From Shewanella zhangzhouensis (lineage in GTDB: Bacteria; Pseudomonadota; Gammaproteobacteria; Enterobacterales; Shewanellaceae): a stretch of 64,000 nucleotides of DNA. Numbering within the stretch: position 1 is the first letter of the stretch; every line of letters starts with the position of its first letter. The stretch covers positions 3,483,501-3,547,500 of the forward strand of contig NZ_CP080414.1 in the NCBI RefSeq assembly GCF_019457615.1, written 5' to 3'. The notes beneath the pieces were generated by a model that did no database searches, was not told where the DNA came from, and saw only the letters and a list, made by a program, of their open reading frames with translations. Positions 59,988-64,000 of this stretch are shown here, in pieces. Both the position numbers and the translations under genes were made by a program.

Positions 59988-60653
59988 TTACAGGCGCCAG
60001 TCGATGGGCTCGCCGCCCTGCGCCTGTAATAACTGATTGATTTTTGAAAAGTGGCCGCAACCAAAAAAGCCACGGTAAGCCGACAAGGGCGATGGATGCA
60101 CACCCGACAGCACCTGATGCTGAGTAGCGGTAATACCCTTGCCCTTCTTGATGGCATGGCTGCCCCAGAGCACAAAGACGATGGGGGCTTCACGGTCATT
60201 GAGCAGCTTAAGCGCAGCGGCTGTAAAGGTTTCCCAGCCCGCCTTGGCGTGGGAGTGGGCCTTGCCCTCCTCTACCGTGAGCACGGTATTGAGCATCAAC
60301 ACCCCTTGTTTGGCCCAGGGCAGCAGATAGCCATGTGACGGGGTGTCAAAGCCGGGAATATCCGTGCTGAGCTCCTTATACATGTTCACCAGCGAGGGCG
60401 GCGGCTTAATACCCGGCTTCACCGAGAAACACAGCCCATGGGCCTGACCGGCACCGTGGTATGGGTCCTGGCCAATCAGCACTACCCGCACCTGATCCAA
60501 TGGCGTGTGCTCAAACGCCGCGAACACCTCTTCTTCGGGAGGATAAATGGTTTTGCCACTTTGGCGCTCGGCAGCAACAAATTCGGTGAGGGATTTAAAG
60601 TAGGGTTTCTCGGATTCGGCGGCAATAAAGTCCTGCCAACATGCAACGGCCAT
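59988..60653 (-). CDS. ung: Uracil-DNA glycosylase
   Basis: Removes uracil from DNA. 221 residues. 'VVLIGQDPYHGAGQAHGLCF' is the water-activating Asp motif (GQDPYH), 'VLMLNTVLTVEEG' supports the Asn contact, and 'LSGVHPSPLSAYRGFFGCGH' is the HPSPLS leucine loop. Convergent with ispB; no operon partner. Confidence 0.96.
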   Translation of the reverse strand: MAVACWQDFIAAESEKPYFKSLTEFVAAERQSGKTIYPPEEEVFAAFEHTPLDQVRVVLIGQDPYHGAGQAHGLCFSVKPGIKPPPSLVNMYKELSTDIPGFDTPSHGYLLPWAKQGVLMLNTVLTVEEGKAHSHAKAGWETFTAAALKLLNDREAPIVFVLWGSHAIKKGKGITATQHQVLSGVHPSPLSAYRGFFGCGHFSKINQLLQAQGGEPIDWRL

Positions 60654-60833
60654 GGGGCTCCCGGGCTGAATGATTCACAGCAAAGCAGTGTATCTTATCG
60701 GCCATAGCAAATCAGCCTCCATGCCCGATTGCCTCAACCGCGTCACGACCCAGATCCCAATCGGGACGAAAGCCTGTAGTCAGCCGCGTGGATTTGGGTA
60801 AAATCAGCAAAGATGAAAATACAGGACGCAACC

Positions 60834-61148
60834 ATGTCAGAAAACGCCAACAGTCTGTTCGAACTCGCCGATAAGTTTATTGCGCTGGCCAACGAGCTCA
60901 CCACCGCCGAAGGCGATGTGGGTAAAGTGGGTACGGCGCTGCGTTTTGCCGCTGCCCGCTTCAATGCCTTTGAAGCCGCCATCAAGTCGGCCGATCTGCA
61001 AAACGAAAAGGCCAACGCCCTTAAGTGGTTCAGCGATGATTATCAGGACATGCTGAACGATAACCTGGACGATCATATCGCCAACCCGCCAGTAGCTGCA
61101 GCAGCCGAGCCTGCCGTTGATACGGCAGTGCAAACGTTCAAGCTCTGA
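60834..61148 (+). CDS. DUF3144 protein
   Basis: A 104-residue cytoplasmic protein, mostly helical: 'LFELADKFIALANELTTAEG', 'VGTALRFAAARFNAFEAAIK' and 'LKWFSDDYQDMLNDNLDDHI'. The C-terminus is an Ala/Pro-rich tail. DUF3144 is a small family common in Shewanella and Vibrio, function unknown. The ATG at 60834 is preceded by AGGA; ATG at 60813 is an alternative. Monocistronic with terminator. Confidence 0.82.
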   Translation: MSENANSLFELADKFIALANELTTAEGDVGKVGTALRFAAARFNAFEAAIKSADLQNEKANALKWFSDDYQDMLNDNLDDHIANPPVAAAAEPAVDTAVQTFKL

Positions 61149-61166
61149 GCCACTCAAAAGCGCAAT

Positions 61167-61193
61167 AAAAAGGCCGCATCATGCGGCCTTTTT
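61167..61193. terminator. Bidirectional terminator
   Basis: AAAAGGCCGCAT-c-ATGCGGCCTTTTT between the convergent DUF3144 and LysE genes. Confidence 0.88.
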
Positions 61194-61211
61194 GGCTCCT
61201 GCAAGGGTTCA

Positions 61212-61838
61212 TTACAAACCTTGCCACAGGGTCCAAATCACCCGGAGACCAAGCAGAATGAGGATAGCGCCGGACAGCTTATCGATAATGGCCGCCTTCT
61301 CACGTAGTTTAGGCAGCAGTCTTGGGTGCGACAGCATCAGTGCCACTATTGTGTACCAAAGACCATCCACCACCAGCGGCGTCAGCACGATAATCGCCTT
61401 GCCTTCGAGGGTGGATGACGCCATAACAAACTGACTGAAAAGCGCCAGAAAAAACAGCAAAATCTTGGGGTTGAACAGCGATATGGCAATACCGTCCCGG
61501 GCCGCTTCTGAAAGAGTGGAAACCTTGCCCGCCGCGAGTTTCTCCTGCATCCCGCCTTTCGAGTTAAGCGCCCCCCACCCCATCCACATCAAATACAGGG
61601 CGCCAATCAGGGCAATGCCGTTAAATACCAGCGGCGCTTCTTTCATGGCGAGCGCCAGCCCCAGCAGGGTGATAAGCGCATACACCCCAATGCCGAGGGC
61701 ATGGGCCCAGGCACAGGCGATACCTGCGCCTCTGCCGCCCCCCAGCGTGTGACGCACCACCATGGCCAGACTCGGTCCCGGCGACATGGCCCCCAAACAA
61801 CACACGGCCAGCAGCGCCAGCCAAACACTCAAACTCAT
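61212..61838 (-). CDS. LysE/RhtB-family amino acid exporter
   Basis: A 208-residue inner-membrane exporter with six helices. 'MSPGPSLAMVVRHTLGGGRG' is the PGP motif characteristic of the RhtB family, and 'GIAISLFNPKILLFFLALF' its mid-protein signature. Members export homoserine, threonine, lysine or arginine; the substrate here is unknown. It ends at the terminator shared with DUF3144 and is divergent from the sigma-54 activator gene. Confidence 0.88.
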   Translation of the reverse strand: MSLSVWLALLAVCCLGAMSPGPSLAMVVRHTLGGGRGAGIACAWAHALGIGVYALITLLGLALAMKEAPLVFNGIALIGALYLMWMGWGALNSKGGMQEKLAAGKVSTLSEAARDGIAISLFNPKILLFFLALFSQFVMASSTLEGKAIIVLTPLVVDGLWYTIVALMLSHPRLLPKLREKAAIIDKLSGAILILLGLRVIWTLWQGL

Positions 61839-62097
61839 ACTTCCCCCAATTTACTGCGAAATCCTGTTTGTCTTTTTACTGCCGGGCAAGGCTTACCACG
61901 ATTCTCAGCGGCACGAATAAGCAGACACCTGAGTGCCTGAGCGCAGCACACAAAATCTGAGGTTGCCACTATACTGCAGCCCCATCAAAAGGTTGAAGTA
62001 AGAATTACAGCCTTCCACCCGAGGTCCAACTCATGGCCTGGCTCAGCCCCCTCATCACAGTCTGTTTTGGTCGAAGCGCAGTACACGCCCATAGTTA
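61839..62097. other. Divergent intergenic region between lysE-like and sigma-54 activator genes
   Basis: About 340 bp separate the two start codons; this part shows no gene and holds the lysE-like promoter, not resolved. The remainder contains the operator and promoter listed next. Confidence 0.4.
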
Positions 62098-62113
62098 TCA
62101 CGATATTTCGTGA
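62098..62113. promoter_or_regulatory. Palindromic site of the sigma-54 activator (autoregulatory copy)
   Basis: TCACGA-TATT-TCGTGA, a perfect palindrome 64 bp before the activator start codon. The identical 16-mer occurs again at 63797, upstream of the sigma-54 promoter, so this is very likely the activator's own recognition site. Confidence 0.75.
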
Positions 62114-62142
62114 CTTAGTCAGCAAAGTTCCCTCCTGAGTCC

Positions 62143-62171
62143 ATGACGCCCCGACAGGGGCAGGCTATACT
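62143..62171 (+). promoter_or_regulatory. Probable sigma-70 promoter of the activator
   Basis: ATGACG-N17-TATACT. The -10 box ends seven bases before the proposed start codon, so the transcript would be nearly leaderless or translation starts at the later ATG at 62208. Confidence 0.5.
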
Positions 62172-62177
62172 GCCGCC

Positions 62178-63626
62178 ATGAATCAGCCACAGCCCCGACC
62201 AACACCCATGCCGACACAGGAAAGCTTTTTACCGGAGAACCGCCTGCTGCTGGATGCCGTCAGCGAAGGTATCTATGGTTTTGATTTGGATGGCCATGCG
62301 GTGTTCATCAACCCAGCGGCCGAGCGCATGACCGGCTGGAAGGCAGACGAACTGCTCGGTAAAACCATCCATAACTTCCACCATCACAGCCATGCCGATG
62401 GCAGCCACTATCCCCATGAAGATTGCCCCATCTATCAAACTCTGAAAGATGGCAAGGCGCGGGAGATCAGCAACGAGGTATTCTGGCGCAAGGATGGCAG
62501 CAGCTTCCCGGTACATTACAGCTCAACTCCGGTATGGCAGGACGGCAAGCTCAAGGGCGTAGTCGCGATATTTCGTGACATCAGTTTACAAAAGCAAACC
62601 GAACAGTCACTGCGCCAGGCGCTGGAGCAGGTGCAGGCGCTCTCGGAGCAGCTCGCCTCTGAAAACTCCCTGCTGCAGGCCGAACTTGAAGACAAGCGCG
62701 GTCCGTCGCAAATCACCGGCAGCAGCGACTGTATTCAAGACCTGCAGAAGCAAATTCGCCTGGTGGCCAACACCGACAGCACGGTATTGATACAGGGCGA
62801 AAATGGCACCGGCAAGGAGCTGGTCGCCCGGGAGCTTCACCAGCTCAGCAGCCGCCGTGATAAGCCGATGATCTCGGTTAACTGCGCCGCTTTCTCGGCG
62901 TCACTGCTAGAAAGCGAGCTCTTTGGCCACGAAAAGGGCGCCTTCACCGGTGCCAGCAGTCGCCGTAAAGGCCGCTTTGAACTGGCCCACAAGGGAACCC
63001 TGTTTTTGGATGAAGTGGCCGAGCTCAGTCTGGAGGCACAGTCCAAGCTGCTTAGGGTGATTCAGGAGCAGGAGTTTGAGCGTGTGGGTGGCAGCGAGCG
63101 CATCAAGGTAGATATCCGCCTGATAGCCGCCACTCACCACGACCTGCAAAAACGGGTCGAGCAGGGGCTGTTCAGGATGGATCTCTTCTACCGCCTGAAT
63201 GTGTTTCCACTGAAAGTACCGCCACTTCGACAGCGTGCCGGGGACATTCCCGAACTGGTGCAGCAACTGCTGAAGAGTCTGTCTCAGAAGCTCGGCAAGC
63301 CACTGGCAGGGGTCGATGCCGCCAGCCTCAAACGCTTGCAGCAATACAGCTGGCCCGGCAATGTGCGCGAACTGCAAAACCTGCTGGAGCGTGAAGCGAT
63401 TCTCACCCACCAGCCAATTCTGAAAATGAGCTCCATCCCCGGCAGCCAGGCTGCACCGGTTGCAGGAAAAACTCTGGCCGAGGTGGAGGCTAGTCATATT
63501 CTCTCGACTCTGGAAGATTGCGACTGGCGTATCTCGGGCCCCGGCGGTGTGGCGGCAGTACTGGGGCTACCACCCAGCACCCTGAGATCCCGGATGCAAA
63601 AACTCGGGATCCGCCGACCTAAGTAG
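62178..63626 (+). CDS. PAS / AAA+ / Fis-HTH sigma-54-dependent activator
   Basis: A 482-residue enhancer-binding protein. PAS domain about 20-135 ('LLDAVSEGIYGFDLDGHAVF', 'FHHHSHADGSHYPHEDCPIY' with a His-Cys cluster that could bind a metal or heme-like cofactor). A coiled-coil linker runs to about 178. AAA+ domain about 180-410: Walker A at 207-214 (GENGTGKE), the sigma-54 contact loop GAFTGA at 254-259, and 'LFLDEVAELSLEAQSKLLRV'. A C-terminal Fis-like helix-turn-helix is 'GVAAVLGLPPSTLRSRMQKL'. Its putative site lies upstream of its own gene and upstream of a sigma-54 promoter at the window end. The effector is unknown. Confidence 0.93.
   Translation: MNQPQPRPTPMPTQESFLPENRLLLDAVSEGIYGFDLDGHAVFINPAAERMTGWKADELLGKTIHNFHHHSHADGSHYPHEDCPIYQTLKDGKAREISNEVFWRKDGSSFPVHYSSTPVWQDGKLKGVVAIFRDISLQKQTEQSLRQALEQVQALSEQLASENSLLQAELEDKRGPSQITGSSDCIQDLQKQIRLVANTDSTVLIQGENGTGKELVARELHQLSSRRDKPMISVNCAAFSASLLESELFGHEKGAFTGASSRRKGRFELAHKGTLFLDEVAELSLEAQSKLLRVIQEQEFERVGGSERIKVDIRLIAATHHDLQKRVEQGLFRMDLFYRLNVFPLKVPPLRQRAGDIPELVQQLLKSLSQKLGKPLAGVDAASLKRLQQYSWPGNVRELQNLLEREAILTHQPILKMSSIPGSQAAPVAGKTLAEVEASHILSTLEDCDWRISGPGGVAAVLGLPPSTLRSRMQKLGIRRPK
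62563..62578. promoter_or_regulatory. Intragenic near-copy of the activator's palindrome
   Basis: TCGCGA-TATT-TCGTGA differs from the intergenic site by one base. It encodes 'VAIFRD' of the PAS domain, a common PAS sequence, so coincidence is possible. Confidence 0.3.
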
Positions 63627-63674
63627 CCATCGGCACTCTGACGGGCTTCTTCTCAGACGCACTTCTTGATGCGC

Positions 63675-63746
63675 CTACAGCACTTCAAGTGACTACAGCG
63701 CTTCATGTGACTACAGCCCCAGCTGTGGCTGTGGCTCCAGCTTCGC
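63675..63746. repeat. Four imperfect 18-bp tandem repeats
   Basis: Units at 63675, 63693, 63711 and 63729: CTACAGCACTTCAAGTGA, CTACAGCGCTTCATGTGA, CTACAGCCCCAGCTGTGG, CTGTGGCTCCAGCTTCGC, decaying to the right. They lie between the activator stop codon and the sigma-54 enhancer sites. Confidence 0.75.
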
Positions 63747-63778
63747 CTGTATCTACAGCTCTTGCCACCTATGTAAAG

Positions 63779-63812
63779 TCACGAAATATCGCCAAGTCAC
63801 GATATTTCGTGA
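63779..63812. promoter_or_regulatory. Enhancer pair for the sigma-54 activator
   Basis: A degenerate site TCACGA-AATA-TCGCCA (63779-63794) and a perfect TCACGA-TATT-TCGTGA (63797-63812), centres 18 bp apart, about 75 bp upstream of the -24 element, the normal position for a sigma-54 enhancer. Confidence 0.75.
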
Positions 63813-63876
63813 CCACACCTTATCCAACACAAAGGAGGATATCAATAAAATCATATAGATAAATTAAAATTTCAGC

Positions 63877-63891
63877 TGGCACGGCTCTTGC
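63877..63891 (+). promoter_or_regulatory. Sigma-54 promoter (-24/-12)
   Basis: TGGCAC-GGCTC-TTGC is an exact match to the sigma-54 core TGGCAC-N5-TTGC, preceded by an AT-rich tract. A transcript would start near 63903. Confidence 0.88.
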
Positions 63892-63929
63892 CATTAGGCC
63901 CCTGTGTGAGTCATTCAGGAACAACCAAG

Positions 63930-64000
63930 GTGCAACAGAGCAATCAATCCCAGCAAAGCATTCCCGTTACTTTCATCCCCTCCAGCGAAGAGCCTTCAGC
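63930..64000 (+). CDS. 5' end of the sigma-54-driven gene (runs off window)
   Basis: A GTG at 63930 with AGGA nine bases upstream opens a frame to the right edge: 'QQSNQSQQSIPVTFIPSSEE'. Only 23 residues are visible. The polar N-terminus followed by 'VTF' could begin a ferredoxin-like or oxidoreductase domain, but this is a guess. Position after the sigma-54 promoter is the main support. Confidence 0.4.
   Translation, partial: MQQSNQSQQSIPVTFIPSSEEPS

Noticed and set aside
1..64000. CRISPR array, prophage, transposon or tRNA/rRNA genes
   Set aside because: The tandem repeats lack the spacer pattern of CRISPRs; no integrase, transposase or phage gene and no tRNA-like structure was seen.

Overview
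The window is ordinary chromosomal DNA of a gammaproteobacterium, most likely Shewanella or a close relative in the Alteromonadales. The basis is gene content and order: lptD-surA-pdxA-ksgA-apaG-apaH, with djlA and amgK-murU on the opposite strand; rplU-rpmA-cgtA divergent from ispB; and many families common in Shewanella (DUF3019, DUF3718, DUF3144, DUF1289, DUF4136, MipA). The species is not resolved. I see no prophage, insertion sequence, CRISPR array, tRNA or rRNA. Most transcription units end in clear hairpin terminators, often shared by convergent genes.

Layout. 1-3.9 kb: the 3' end of a degenerate GGDEF protein, a META-domain lipoprotein, a dicarboxylate/glutamate symporter, and a GNAT gene preceded by a palindrome and 20-bp repeats. 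3.9-9.8 kb: serine transporter and L-serine dehydratase (sdaC-sdaA), then a large lipoprotein acylase of the penicillin/AHL-acylase family. 9.8-18.2 kb: a YjjX-type NTPase, a MarR-GNAT fusion, a Tas-like aldo/keto reductase, cysteine desulfurase csdA-csdE overlapping an M19 'dipeptidase' that has lost metal ligands, a CPBP protease and a DUF368 (PopT-type) transporter. 18.4-24.1 kb: DUF4442 protein, rsuA, a SufR-like repressor divergent from an FMN reductase and two VOC proteins, a DUF1971 protein and a YhhY-type acetyltransferase.

24.1-29.7 kb: an operon of glutaryl-CoA dehydrogenase, a fused E1 alpha-beta 2-oxoacid dehydrogenase and a FabD-like acyltransferase, divergent from a LysR regulator. 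29.9-33.1 kb: a tightly packed MipA / DUF3019 / response regulator / histidine kinase operon. 33.1-38.8 kb: DUF1289, DUF4136, a Ycf46-like AAA ATPase, a YibH/YiaW pair and purT. 38.8-41 kb: a probable Fur-controlled PepSY-DUF2271-DUF4198 cassette. 41-54 kb: hydroxyacid dehydrogenase, outer-membrane barrel, djlA, murU, amgK, the lptD-to-apaH operon and a chemoreceptor. 54-62 kb: DUF3718, folA, yjjB-yjjP, cgtA, rpmA, rplU, ispB, ung, DUF3144 and a LysE exporter.

The right edge (62-64 kb) holds the most coherent regulatory circuit. A PAS-AAA+-HTH sigma-54 activator has the palindrome TCACGA-TATT-TCGTGA upstream of it. The same site recurs, with a degenerate second copy, upstream of a textbook sigma-54 promoter (TGGCAC-N5-TTGC) that drives a gene running off the window. 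A near-perfect fourth copy lies inside the activator's own PAS-coding region.
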